Source of the DNA: Exophiala sp. HKRS030
Lineage: Eukaryota > Ascomycota > Eurotiomycetes > Chaetothyriales > Herpotrichiellaceae
Reading direction: 5' to 3'
Assembly (NCBI GenBank): GCA_023897205.1
Contig: JAHWDD010000015.1
Span: 1 to 47,539 of the forward strand
Length of the DNA: 47,539 bases
Made by a program: the position numbers and the translations under genes. Below are positions 11,291 through 22,629 of the stretch, piece by piece (the stretch's first letter is position 1; every line of letters starts with the position of its first letter). The notes beneath the pieces were generated by a model that worked only from the letters and a program-made list of their open reading frames with translations, was not told where the DNA came from and did no database searches.

Positions 11291-13285
11291 AGAAACTTAT
11301 ACCCTAGGATATATACCTAGGACGGCCCGTATAACTACTCCCGCGCCTACCTAGCGCCTTTTAGACTATAAGATTAATTTAAAAAAGCTTAATAAAAGAA
11401 AGTACTAAGCGACTTATAAGCGAGTTTAAGGGTAATATCTTCCTTACTCTATCTAACCTACTATATAAGGGAGCTATAAGCGACTACTTTAAGTTAAAGT
11501 TAAAGTTTAACGACTCTAGCGCTAGCTCGTTAAATAAATACTTATCTATCTACTTAGGAATAGGAAGATTATTCTATTAAGTAATTAGTAAAAGTATTAT
11601 AAATAAGAAACTAGAGAGATATACGATATAAGTATATAGCTCTATACTAATATAAACGAACTTAATTAATATACTTATAAGATTAGATAAGTTATTCTCT
11701 CTACTATAAGTAGATATAAGAAAGGCTATAGTAGTAGGCGTATAAATACCGCCCTATATAGTAGCGCCTAGCGTAAGACGAGCGGTATCGGCGTTAGCGA
11801 TAAGAATACGAGCTATAAGCTAGTTAACTAGCTACTTAATAAAAATAATTATTACTATAAGTAGCCTTATTATATTTTACTAAATATATAGTAAAGAAGA
11901 TAAGGGCGAAAGGAACCTAGCTAGCGATTAGTATATACCTTAATAGCTATATATACGATAATATCTATAGGAATATAGTCTTTAGCGCTAGCGTAATTAC
12001 CTTTAATATATTAAGTATATTAAGTACGACTAGTAGGCTTATTATAATTAATAGAATTACTAGCCTTACTACTAAAACGACCTAAATTAATAAATATAAT
12101 AGTTATATAGATATTATAAATATATACCTTTCTTAGTATATAAGATATATAGATAGTAATAGTAAGATAAGGCGATAAATTTAGCTCGCTTACCTTTAAC
12201 CCGCTTAATAAAAGTCGTAGGTAGGGGAAAGCGGCCTTTAAGAAAATTATTAATAATACTCGTATATTACGTATATAAGAACCTTACTCGAATCGCGCTT
12301 ACGGCTATTATTACTATTATTAGGGTCTTAAGTATTACTAGCTATATAAGAACTAAGCGTATTATTAGCGAAAGTAAAAGTAACTATAATAGATACTACT
12401 ATATAATTAGTATATACCTTATACGCCGCTCTTATAATACTTACTAATTAATAATAAATTTTAAAATTAAAAAAAAAAAAAGTTAAAGGAATACTTTTAG
12501 GAATCGAGGCTTTAACGACGATATTAGTATATAACTCTTAACCGTATATAATATATAAAAGACTCGTAATACTTATAATTTAATTAGTTTACGAGAGAAA
12601 AGAAAGGAAAGTTAGAATAAGAGAAAGATAAGTTAAATATACTCGTCGACGACTTACCTACTATTTATCTACTTAGCTATTAAAGTAAATAGTTAATTAT
12701 CTAACCCTATTAATATTAAATTATTATAGTAAATAAATAATATCGGAATAAATAAATAGATAAATAAATAATATTAAAATAAATAAATAGGTAAATAAAC
12801 AACGTTTAAATAGATAAATAGGTAAATATCTATTTATAGACGAGGTAAATAGTAACGAGATATAATACTATTCTTAATAAAATAAATAAGTATATAATTC
12901 GTATATAATATAGGGTAAAAATTTTTTAGAAATAAAAAAGGGTAAAGGGAGCCTCTAGTAACTACTATTTTTACGTACTAGGGTAATACGTAAGTAACTT
13001 ATACGCGCGGTAACGCGCCTTAATATTACTAGGCGACTCGTATACTACTAACGCTTCTCGAGGACGAGAAGCCCTAGGGGAAGGAGGTAATTATTAGGAC
13101 TCGTACTCGATATAACCCGCTAAGGAGGTATTAAGCTACTAGAACTATATACGATATTAGTATACTTATAGTATAAGAGGACCTTATATTCTTTATACTT
13201 TAAGTCTTATTTACTATAATATTAGGGGATTACTTATAATACGACTAAACTAAATAGCTACTACCGTCTTCTGCCTTTTCCTATA
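11291..13285. other. RIP-mutated spacer with low-complexity runs, no recognised gene
   Basis: TpA-rich sequence with very little CpA or TpG. Some stretches are weakly open on the + strand (about 11520-11880), but I recognise no family. It contains a 13-base A run at 12469-12481, which might be the tail of an old non-LTR element, and A/T-rich tetranucleotide repeats at about 12725-12850. The 3' LTR of element A would be expected near here but was not identified. Confidence 0.5.
12725..12850. repeat. AAAT-type simple repeat tract
   Basis: Imperfect runs of AAATAAATA and AAATAGGTAAAT units. This is low-complexity DNA with no coding sign. Confidence 0.7.
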
Positions 13286-13289
13286 AACG

Positions 13290-16200
13290 ATCCTAATAGA
13301 GAGGCGGAACTCGCTATACGAGCTACGCGCGACGCGAAAGGCTTCACTAATAAGCTATATAAAAGGTCGGTTAACCGAAAACTTCCTCTTCTCCTCTTAA
13401 AACGAGTATCCTTCTAACTAGTAAGCTTCTACTAGGCTATAGTATAGAATATACGAGAATATACAACTACTATACGCGAACCCGGTCCTACCTCTACTAG
13501 CCATCGCTCTCGCTAATAGCGCCTTCTAAGATTACCTTACCTTCGAGGAGATCGAGGCGATCCTACCCCGGTAGATAGCTCCTTATATTATCTTCGAATT
13601 CGGAAAGAGCTATACCAGGTACCCTTTTTCCGTACTATATCCGCGGAGGGCCCGACGGGAAAGATTTAACCTATAGTTTCCTTCAGTAGTAGGCTAGTCG
13701 GCTTAGGCCATTGAGCGGGGTACGAAGAAAATATCCGGGTTTACGATTTTAGGAGGGAGGTCCTAGTTAAGGCTGACGGTAGGTCCTACGGGACGGGGCC
13801 GCTGGCGGTAAATATACTAACCTCGGCGTAGACAACGGTTACTCGATCGCCGAGAGGATAAAGTTTACAGGCCACGAAAATTCCGATACCTTCTTCGGCT
13901 CGTACATGCCTTAAATTAGCACGGTCGACGGGTAATCTAGCTACTAGGGTAAAGCGCGTCGCACTATCTACCTCGAGGGCTTCCGGGGCCTCTCGCTATA
14001 ATACCACCTATAGATACTACAGTTACTACCCTTAAAGGTAGAGGCTAATCTAAAACAGCGCGCCGATTTTATCGCCCTTAGCGAGGAGATCGAATCCCTC
14101 GGAGAAAAGATCCGATAGTTTACCCTAAGCCACGCTAGCTAGCGAGAACGGGCACGCCGGGAGGAGCTATACTAGCAGAAACGCTAGATAGTATCGGAAG
14201 AGCTTAGTAAGTAGTAGGAAATCTAATTACGTAAGATCAACAAGGATACCGAAGCGGAGGCCTCGCCCGTCGCCTCGCTCCCCAGCTTCTTTAACCGCGT
14301 ACGGCGGCTAGATCTACCTCGTAATCGTCTCGCCTCCTCTCTTTTTCTCGACGTTCCTCTCCGGAGCCCCGAGGGGCGGGCGGCTCTCTAGGATATAATT
14401 ATCCTATACATAGAGAACCCTAAGGTAGCCTACCGCCCGAGTCTACGTCTAGCGAACGGCCGTTACCCCGTTTCGGTATACGCGGTAGAGATAGAAAGGT
14501 AGGTAACTCCTTTAAACTCCCCGGGAATTTCTTCGATTCCCGTTTAGCGAACTACGCCTAGCTAACTATATTAACTTTAATAGCCTCCGTCTCGCGGCCC
14601 GATAGGATTATATTTACCGATACTATAAAGCTAGCCTCGTAGCTAAATACGGCTTTACCGAGCTATACTTCTAATATAACGAGTAGATCGCCGATAAGTA
14701 GGGTTAGCGCGAGTATTACCGGCGCTATCTAAACGATCTCGAGTTACTCCTAATCTAGTAGAATCCCCTAATCTTCCGTTAGACCTTAGCCGCGGCTAGT
14801 TACTACTCCTTCTACCTATTCGACCCGCTTACCCCGCTCGATAAGCGGTTCCGTTAGTTTACGAAAAAGCCGCCCTAGTAGCAGCACCTAGATAAGCATT
14901 TTAACGGGCTCGAGAAGAAGAGCGAGCTCGCTCTTACGTCGGACGAGATAAAGCCGACGCTATATCCCGACCCGCGATGCGGCCTCTCCTTCGACGCCGT
15001 CGTAAATCTCTAATATTACGCCTAGGATACCTACTATTATAAGCGGACTAAGGCTAGTATAAGTAAGCGACGTTACCGTACTAATAGACTACGTTCGAAA
15101 GCCGAAGATAGCTTTATCGCCTTTGCCGAGTCTATCTACTCTTCTAACTCCCTAGGGGGTAGTTACTAATTCTACTTTATCGAAGCCGTAGCGATATTTA
15201 ATTCTAGGACTACCGGTACTACTATCTTATCGAAAGACTACTTAGACGCTCTACTTTCCTTAGCCTACCCGTAGCTAAGTAACGCAGCTACTTCTATCGA
15301 CTCCTATAGTAGCATATACCTAGACCTCCTAATCGACCTAAGTCTTTCCGATCTAGAGCTAACGAATCTCGCGTTACCGACGAGCCTTAGGACTTCCTAC
15401 CCCTTCTCCGAACGTAAGTATAATTCGACTAGTAATAGCTTATCGGAGTTAGAGCCTCGTACGCTAGATACTGTAGAGGCGCTATAGCCTATTAAGCTAC
15501 CGATCCTATCGAGTTTAGCGGTTATAGATAGGACGGTCCTAACTCTCTTATCGGCGGGATCCTAGTAAAGGATTTATATTACGGTTAGTAAGATAGCGGA
15601 TATTACTATAATAGAAATACTCCTAGAGCCTCGCCCTATAATAGGCTAGTAGCTAGATTATAGGGCGAGAAATCTTTCGCCTATCGGAGTAAACGAAGGA
15701 GGCGATCGGATAGCGGAGGATACTCTAGTATTTACTAGCTATAGCGATAAATATATTAACCTCGACTATAATTTATTTATATCCTACTACATAACCCCTA
15801 ATAACGCGATCGATTCCCTTGGGTTAGGAGATATCGATATCGATATCGACGCCGTATTTAATTAGTATTTATACTCTCCTTTACCCTTATTCTCGCCTAC
15901 CCCTTTACCGAACGATACGACTAGCGAATTAAGCGGAGCAATATTATTTAATACGGGACGCGATCCGTCCTATAGTTTCTCGAAGTTATATACGGAGACA
16001 TTAAGGAGTTTACCTCCAGAAAGTTCTCTAGAGAGTAAGATAGCTCGAGATTAAGATTACCCCTACTACTCTATATATAGGGTTTATATCCGTCTACGAG
16101 TTAGCTAGCCTAAAATTATACTCCGCCTTAAACTCCCGAATAGGGGCTAAGCTAGAAAGAAACGAAGAAAGAGTCGATTAGGGAAAGGTAGAATCTAGGA

Positions 16201-16300
16201 ACTTAGAGAAAGGAGGAATAGGAAAGGAGATAACTAAGATAGATCCGTTAAGGAAAGCGGTCTAATTATTAGACTTAAATAGGCAACTTCTTTAATATAA
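13290..16300 (+). pseudogene. FluG/DUF3435-type tyrosine-recombinase-like gene with C2H2 finger, RIP-degraded
   Basis: A long + strand frame broken mainly by TAG and TAA at former Gln and Trp codons. At 13855-13910 it reads ERIKFTGHENSDTFFGSY. His (13873) and Tyr (13903) are ten residues apart, as in the catalytic His and Tyr of fungal DUF3435 recombinases. A STVDG...GKARRT block follows, then a coiled coil (about 14060-14260), then LPSFFNRVRR and LRSPEGRAAL blocks typical of the C-terminal part of FluG-domain proteins. A C2H2-like finger is at about 14962-15050 (PRCGLSF then later His positions, some mutated). A Ser/Thr-rich tail runs to about 16300. The upstream catalytic Arg region is not readable. 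In this family the enzyme integrates or excises mobile DNA, including Starship elements; some members are annotated as FluG or C2H2 proteins of unknown role. It is clearly not functional here. Confidence 0.72.
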
Positions 16301-17085
16301 GGTAGTTAAGAATAGGCTTTCCCATAACTACGATTCTCGCTCGAACTCTTTAAGAAGTAATAGAGATTTTTCTATAACTTTACTATAACTATACTTATAC
16401 GTTTATTAAGGAGTCTCGATATCGTAATTTTAGTAACGATTCTAGTATCTAGCTAACTTTATAATAATACTAGAATATCGAATAGTATTCTTAGCCGCTT
16501 TAAGTAAGTACTAATTATACGACTATAACTCTAACTTCTCGAGACTAGGAAGGCTTTTTTAGGTACTATAATTAATAATAGTAGTCTACTAAGTTCTTCG
16601 GGTAGAACTAAGTTTAAAGGAATCGCTTTAAAACTTTAAGTATTAACTAGCTTAGCCCTTAGGGGAGCTAAAATAGGTAGATAATTAAAAAAGGGGACCC
16701 GAAAAGATCCTATCTTTATCCTAAAGTAGTATTAATATTTTACTACTCGCAGAACTAGCTTCTAATATTCTATTATACTATAGACCTTCCTAAATTTATA
16801 CATTAGGAAAATTAATCTCTTCGACGGGTAGGAAGACGCAAGTAGAGTTACGTTCCGCAAATAGTAAATTATCCGTCTAAGAACTAAAAGCGAATAGAGT
16901 AGAATCGGAAATATCGAGAAAAGCTAGCGGCGAATATCCGTAAGATCTACTAATATCTATCCGATATATTTTAATAACGACTTTTAGTTAGTAGACTTAG
17001 AATTACCGTTGAACCCTCCTAGATACGGCTTAAAATAAACGACGATAACCTATATATATAGGAAAAAACCGAAGTAATAGGTTAC
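16301..17085. other. RIP-mutated spacer, no recognised gene
   Basis: Moderately RIP-mutated DNA between the FluG-type remnant and the coiled-coil remnant. Short open pieces occur on the + strand, but I could not link them into a recognisable protein. Confidence 0.45.
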
Positions 17086-17735
17086 CTCTTTATAAAGAAC
17101 CTAAGTAAATTCTCTATTAAGTCTCTCTAAAAACTATATAAATATATCAATAATAACTATATCGCCGTAATTTAGAAACCTTCTAGTAAGGCGTCTCGGA
17201 CGACCCTCCTAGGAAATATATAGGTAGATATGCCTATTATAAACGCTTTTTACCTAGGCTATTAGACTTACTAAATATATAAAAAGTAGGGCTATTTCGC
17301 GAATTTAGACGTAAGTTTTACGATAAGGATTAAAGAGCTTAAGAAGACTAAGGAGAGTTTAGCTTATAAGCTAAAGGAGTAGAAGATATAAGCTAGTCTA
17401 TAGTTAGAAGTAAGACAAAAGGTAGAAGAGGAAGTAGCTCGAATAAAGATCGCCTTCTAAGAGGCCTAAGAGGATAGTCGAAAGCTCGAAGGGTATATCT
17501 AGAAATAGAAAATAAAGGCAAAAAAATCCGGTAATAATGCTATTAGATATAGGGAAGTTATAGATACGATCTTTATATTACTAAAGGACTTCGGTTCGAG
17601 TATTTAGTAGGAGCCCGTTAGCCTCGAACTAAATCCTCCGATATAAAAATTTAGTAGCCTTATATAGTACATTATATTTTATACTCTTTCGAACCTAAAA
17701 AATAGTAGGTTAGGAACTTAGTTACGTTCTAAGTA
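17086..17735 (+). pseudogene. Unknown coiled-coil protein remnant
   Basis: The + strand frame reads FIKNLSKFSIKSL, NNYIAVI, KPSSKASRTTLLGN and MPIINAFYLGY. A long charged coiled coil follows at about 17320-17520 (IKELKKTKESLAYKLKE, EVRQKVEEEVARIKIAF). The end is at a double stop near 17735. Stops within it are TAG or TAA, as expected from RIP of Gln or Trp codons. I do not recognise the family. It lies on the same strand as the FluG-type remnant and could be cargo of the same element or a separate transposon gene. Confidence 0.5.
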
Positions 17736-18540
17736 ATAATCTATAAGGCCTACGTTAGCGTCGTCCTCGAATCGCACGTATTATATCGTAGTAATTACTC
17801 TCTATAAGCTTAGCGACTTTAAAAAAGGGACTATTTCGGCTCCGTAGTTAATCCGGCTCCCTCGATCTTCCGCATAACGCATCGCCCTCGGAGTAGAAGT
17901 AGTAGGTCGCGGTTATAAGCAGTTAGGTAGACCGCGCGCTAATTCGCTCGACTTCGCCGGGCCGCTAGTCCCCTTTTAGCCGATAGCCTCGCGATATCTT
18001 TCCCTCCGACCTCGAACGAGTCTCTTTCCCTCTTTCTTATATTACATCCATAGGATAGAACGTCTCCCGCTATCTACGCTCCTATTATACTCTCGTTACC
18101 TTCGCGCTCCCTACGCTACTCTACTACCGGTTTTACCTAACTCTATAGCGGTAAGCATAATAGGGACTCTAGCCTTTTCGCCGCCGTCGTAGGCGGCTAG
18201 CTTACGGCGAGCCCGGGGTATAGGAGCCTAAAAGGGCGCTACTTCCTCGCCGGCCTAGACTCCCCCTCTTTATTTATATACCTATGCCCCGTCTACTTAA
18301 TCTCTTTCTTTCCTCCTACCTTTTTTAGGCTCTTCTATCCCGTGGAAGAGTCGGTATATTCCCGGTCCCTAGTTACGCATCAGTATATCCTCTAACTCTA
18401 CCATATAATACCTCCGTAGAGGAAGCGGAGATTTCGCGCGTCCGGTAATAATCTAGAGGCGAAGAGAGTTAGGGAGGAGAAGTCTCTCGCGGAATATATT
18501 GAGCTAGCCCTAGATAATAGTCCCGACATTACGGAGTTAA
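17736..18540. other. GC-richer, partly RIP-mutated stretch without a recognised gene
   Basis: Base composition rises toward the island, with CpG-rich parts at about 17830-18000 and 18150-18260. CpA and TpG reappear in places. No convincing reading frame or RNA gene was found. Confidence 0.4.
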
Positions 18541-18900
18541 CAAAAGCAGCGGAAGGCGCTTATAATGGAGTAGAACGAGTAGGTTTACGACGTTAACTCG
18601 GTCGAAGGGCCCTTCCCAAAAGAAATAGCGACTAGAATAGTAATGCTGGCTATTACGGGCCCCGAGGGTCGTAAATTATATAAGTAAATCCTAAATTCGA
18701 TTATAGTTAGGCGGTTAGCCTAATTACCTTAGCTTATTCGAGACGCACGATTAATAATTAGCTAATACCTTCTAGGAGAACCTAGATCATTAGGTAATTA
18801 GAGTCGAATTTTCTAGGTCGGAGACATCGAAACTAGTCCTTACGCCGTATTGGGTTTATAGACTTTATTACCACGGTTTTAGTGCCGGAGCTAGCTATTA
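18541..18900 (+). pseudogene. Unknown ORF remnant
   Basis: The + strand frame from about 18541 is readable over some 110 codons: KQRKALIME, VYDVNSVEGPFPKEIATRI, MLAITGPEGRKLYK, RDARLIIS, DIETSPYAVLGL. It has TAG or TAA where Gln or Trp would fit. No family is recognised. It may belong with the next remnant at 19140-19786, in a different frame. Confidence 0.4.
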
Positions 18901-19139
18901 GGTTAATAGAGGAAGATATAGGAGTAGACTATAGGAGGGCGCGCGGAATTCTTTATAAAAGTACGGGTCTTAGTAATATTTTATATAATCTTCGGTAATA
19001 CCGTTTCGTTTATAGTCGTCCGATATTCCCGGGCAGGTGGATAAAGGTAAGCTCCACTTAACTAACTTACGTCTAATATTAAAGCGATCCTTTTCGGCGT
19101 CTTTATGGGAGAGTATAAATAAAATCTTAGACTAGGGAA

Positions 19140-19786
19140 GGAAGACGTACGGGGCTTAATGTCATGGTGCTAGATTATTTAAGTAACCTATTAAGGAAAG
19201 GTTAAAAGCGCGATAGATTAGAGTAGCTCTTAAATTACGTCTTAGAAGAAGAGGGTCCTATATACCTAAGAGCACCTATATAAAGATATATCCATCATTA
19301 TCGTATAATAATTTCAACTATTATAGGCGTTAATAGATAGTAAATATACCATTAACGGCTTTAAAAATCACCTACAAAAGACTTATACTCTTTAACAATT
19401 GCGCGACGGCTACGGTTCTAGGTAAACTAAGAGAAGATCTACCGGGATCCCGTATTAGTAATATAATAGTAAGTTAATATAAAAGTCTAGATCATCTAGT
19501 CAAACTCTTTATTATTACTATTACTCTAAATTTAGCTATTCTAGCCGTAGACGTACGTACAGAGCCTCCACACTATCGCTATAAAGATATTCTTATTAAT
19601 TATCTACCTAAGCAGGAAGAAGAAGAAGAAGAAGAAGAAGAAGAAGAAGAAGAAGAAGAAGAAGAAGAAGAAGAAGAAGAAGAAGAAGAAGAAGAAGAAG
19701 AAGAAGAAGAAGAAGAAGAAGAAGAAGAAGAAGAAGAAGAAGAAGAAGATAATAATGATGATGAAGATAATGATAATGATATCTAG
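19140..19786 (+). pseudogene. Unknown ORF remnant ending in a poly-Glu/acidic tail
   Basis: The + strand frame has few stops: KITYKRLILFNNCATATV, GKLREDLPGSRISNIIVS, KSLDHLVKLFIITITLN, AVDVRTEPPHYRYKDILI, then NYLPKQ. It continues into 44 GAA codons and an Asp/Asn tail before TAG at 19784-19786. CpA and TpG are present at the 3' end, so RIP fades here. I do not recognise the protein. The poly-Glu tract could be a genuine acidic tail or a repeat that expanded inside the gene. The 5' edge is uncertain. Confidence 0.45.
19616..19747 (+). repeat. (GAA)44 perfect trinucleotide microsatellite
   Basis: 132 bases of uninterrupted GAA, read in frame as Glu with the ORF remnant around it. It is followed by a GAT/AAT/GAA-rich acidic stretch to about 19780. 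It contains no CpA or TpG and so is blind to RIP. Long GAA/TTC runs can form triplex DNA and change length. Confidence 0.97.
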
Positions 19787-20189
19787 CCTGCCGGCATAGG
19801 AGGTAGGAACCCTATGGATCTCTTCCTTGACAATCGTGAGAGAGGGAAGCTATTGCATATACTCAGTTAACACTAAGTCGCTTATTGTTAATTAATAATA
19901 GAGATGATTAGTACAGGGAGTTGCAAAACCGGCTTCCTCTTATTAACTATTCTTTTTTGTACTTTGGCTTTCGGTGGAGACACACTTGGCCGTAAACGAT
20001 CTAGGATATCAAAGACTTCTAGCCAATTAAATTAAAACATCGAAGTCATGATTACAGAGAATTTACAGATTCACTTTTCTTCTTCGGCCGTCTGACAAGG
20101 CTTTCCAGCATTGATACCGGGCTTTGAAACCCAGCTATTTTACCTCGTATCTGAGATATTTTTGTGCCCCCCGTTTTTATCAAGGGCGC

Positions 20190-20489
20190 CTATGAACACG
20201 ATGTTACCCTGATCAGCCTCTTCACGAAATAAAATCCGACTCTAACCCTCTGTTCGTCTATTCGCATTGTAATAGTACTTTTCGCCAACGGTTTGAACCG
20301 CTTGCGCGGGGTAGAATCTTCTCCGATGCTGTCAGAATCGTGGGGTTGGTCGAGGCTAATTTGATAGGCGACACCACTGAATCCGGTGTAATCCGCGAGC
20401 CTGAGGGGCCTAAGCTTCGAACCAGTAAATTTTTGGTAAAAGCTTCTGACACGCAGCGAAAAGGTCAACCTCTCTAATGCAAAGTTCAA
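20190..20489 (-). CDS. Hypothetical small ORF, doubtful
   Basis: A 99-residue open frame on the - strand with no recognised motif. The C-terminal half is basic (RVRVGFYFVKRLI). A second open frame of 64 codons overlaps it on the same strand, so neither is favoured by openness alone. It could be an exon or fragment of a decayed gene, or chance. Confidence 0.15.
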   Translation of the reverse strand: MNFALERLTFSLRVRSFYQKFTGSKLRPLRLADYTGFSGVAYQISLDQPHDSDSIGEDSTPRKRFKPLAKSTITMRIDEQRVRVGFYFVKRLIRVTSCS

Positions 20490-20909
20490 AGACGGCAGAG
20501 CCTATAAATCATTTGTCAAGGCAGGATCCTGCACGCGTCTTCGCGTTTGTCTTGCAGGTGAAGCCAATGGGGTCTGCGTTCCTGCAAGATCAGGCTGCAG
20601 CTGCCCACTACCCATTGTTAATTCTTACAATAGATCGAATTCAAACGCAATACTAACTTTCGGCTCTCTCACTTCAAAAATCACTGTAAAGGTATAGAAC
20701 CAGGCGTAACAGCAATCTATTAACGTCATAGCTGCTTCGGCCACTTGACCATTATACCGTTCAGCTCTATGTGCAGCGCAGCGAGACCTCCTTCTGATCC
20801 TGCACCAAACCCTACTCCACATTTACGAGAGCGCGCGCGAGATCGATCACCCCTAGACATTCCTCATTATACTGGCGCGAGCGACGAGCACAACGATCGA
20901 GAGCGTGGT

Positions 20910-20928
20910 GCGAAATATGCGAAATATG
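20910..20928 (+). repeat. GCGAAATAT direct repeat, two copies
   Basis: Two adjacent copies of a 9-base unit at the left side of the island, close to the 13-base array at 20958. Confidence 0.8.
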
Positions 20929-20957
20929 CGGGGTTTGCTCAGGATGGAAAGAGTCGA

Positions 20958-20996
20958 CAGAAAGAGGTGGCAGAAAGAGGTGGCAGAAAGAGGTGA
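20958..20996 (+). repeat. CAGAAAGAGGTGG tandem repeat, three units
   Basis: Three 13-base units; the last differs by one G to A change. The unit length is not a multiple of three, so a coding role is unlikely. Confidence 0.9.
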
Positions 20997-21259
20997 CAAG
21001 TCAAACTTCAGGTCAGGGTGTCGATGACACTTTGCATGGGGCACTCCTCACTATGCGTACAACGGGTTTCTCTGTTGCATATAATTGAAAGAGGCAGCAT
21101 GGTTGTCAAGCAGATGATGTTTAAGTTGGATTGGGTTGGAAGGTCCGATTGGAGTGGTCAGCTTCGGGAGCGCAGTTTAGAGTCCGCTCTGTCAGAACCA
21201 CTTCCCCTTCCAAATCCATACTCTCCAGCAACTTGAGTCAAGTCCACGAGCAGGACATC

Positions 21260-22629
21260 ATGGACAATGATTATGATCTGGAGAGTTTGTTTAATTTCAG
21301 AGAATGGTCGTCGCAAGACAGCTCTCGACGGCTAGATGCCGGAACGAACGCTAGAACGAGTGCATCACTCTTTTCGGATTCGATTGCAGCGAGCACAACA
21401 GCGTCAAGCCCTCACATCGTCTCAAGACAACACTCAGTCCAACCTCGGTGTCAGCTGACGTTCTTGCAAGAGGAGAAATGGGACCCAGCACTAAGATACG
21501 ACCCAGATTCCACGTGTTTTCAATATTCTGTCGAATTGATCTTGAAATTCAATCGCAGGAAGGTCTCGAGCGACAATGAGCCCGTCGTCGTCGTGACACC
21601 CAAGGTTTTTTGGAAGCGTCTGCTGAAAGATAGACTTGAGAATATGGTGACCGAGAACTTCTCAGGACGATTTACTGTGCGGCCTGTTGAAACGAACATT
21701 ACTTTTCGGTCACTGGACGAGGAGAGCGGAGCCTGAACAAGCGATATTCTAAGCATGATGTTGACTGGAACGCTGTGCAACTGCAGTTGGAAGCCTGGGG
21801 ACATCATATCGAACGGGGAAAAAGTTGCAAGTTACCATGTCATTCAGCTATGTTCCGGCTAGTCAGCAAAACGGGCGACGGACTAGGAAACAAAATAGAC
21901 AAGAGAGGGCCAACGTCAACGACACAACGCGGGCTGGTGGAACGCCAACTGCGACTTGATGCGGAACACGCCACTTCAGGAGGACCATCAATATGGCAGC
22001 AAGTGTACAGCCTCATGCGTTGTCCTGGCCCACCCTGTGATCTCGGACCTCATTGCTGGGTCGATCCAACAGGAAAGAAGCATTACAAGCTTAGGTCTCA
22101 CCATCTCACTGACCTGGTGAGGTATGTGGAACTCGGTAATGCTTTGCGGTTATAAAACGATGTGCCTGCCATTGTTCGCCAGCAATTGTATGCTGAAGAG
22201 CAACAGAAACTGGATCGAAAGGCTAGTAAGACAACACTTACAGATGGCTCCTCGATCAACATCAACATTATGCCTGGTCACGGTACTGATGGACAACCGG
22301 CTTCAGCAGCTTGCGTGTGTTCTACTAACCCAGCTCATGTTTGTCAAACTAATGCTGCATCGGTCTTGGAAATTGAAGGTCCTCAAGATATCGCCGTGAA
22401 GGATTATGCTGAATTTCAGCAGAAGCAGGTGGAAGGCCCTCTCCAAAAGGAAGAATTCCGAAAAGCTCGCGACTTCATTTTGGAGGAGCACTATGACCTC
22501 AAACTTATTCACGACGACCCAACTTCTAGCTTTTTAATAGGAAAAGGCAGCAAGGTAGGGACTGCAAAGCGGTTTGCACGCGATATTTGCTCTTGGAACA
22601 AACGTCGCAAGACTGAACACGAAGACTGA
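21260..22629 (+). pseudogene. Frameshifted gene of a fungal family of unknown function (CPGPPC motif, SAM-like C-terminus)
   Basis: The probable start is ATG at 21260 (MDNDYDLESLFNF). Part 1 (to ~21722) has an N-terminal Ser-rich stretch and a middle domain. A 2-base insertion in a GAGAG run near 21722 shifts the frame to ERSLNKRYSKHDVDWNAV. From ~21816 to ~21885 a third frame (KLQVTMSFSYVPAS) fits the family better, implying two compensating indels. From ~21890 the frame is DKRGPTSTTQRG, then MRCPGPPCDLGPHCW and GKKHYKLRSHHL, a conserved Cys/His-rich block. TAA at 22153-22155 replaces an expected CAA (Gln). The C-terminal region (about 22385-22610) resembles a small helical, SAM-like domain. 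From memory, similar hypothetical proteins of unknown function occur widely in Fusarium-like fungi. Unlike the flanks, the damage here is mainly indels. Confidence 0.68.

Larger units (their letters stand above)
19787..21259. other. Left part of the non-RIP island, mostly non-coding
   Basis: Base composition becomes normal here, with CpA and TpG frequent. No gene of known family is visible. A 99-codon frame on the - strand (20190-20489) is listed separately. Short tandem repeats lie at 20910-20928 and 20958-20996. The last ~70 bases before 21260 are pyrimidine-rich (for example CCACTTCCCCTTCC), as is common upstream of fungal genes. Confidence 0.5.

Noticed and set aside
1..13200. Centromere core
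   Set aside because: Nested RIP-mutated chromoviruses are compatible with a centromere, but the same pattern occurs at subtelomeres and accessory regions, and expressed-type genes lie within 12 kb. Sequence alone cannot decide, so it is not called.
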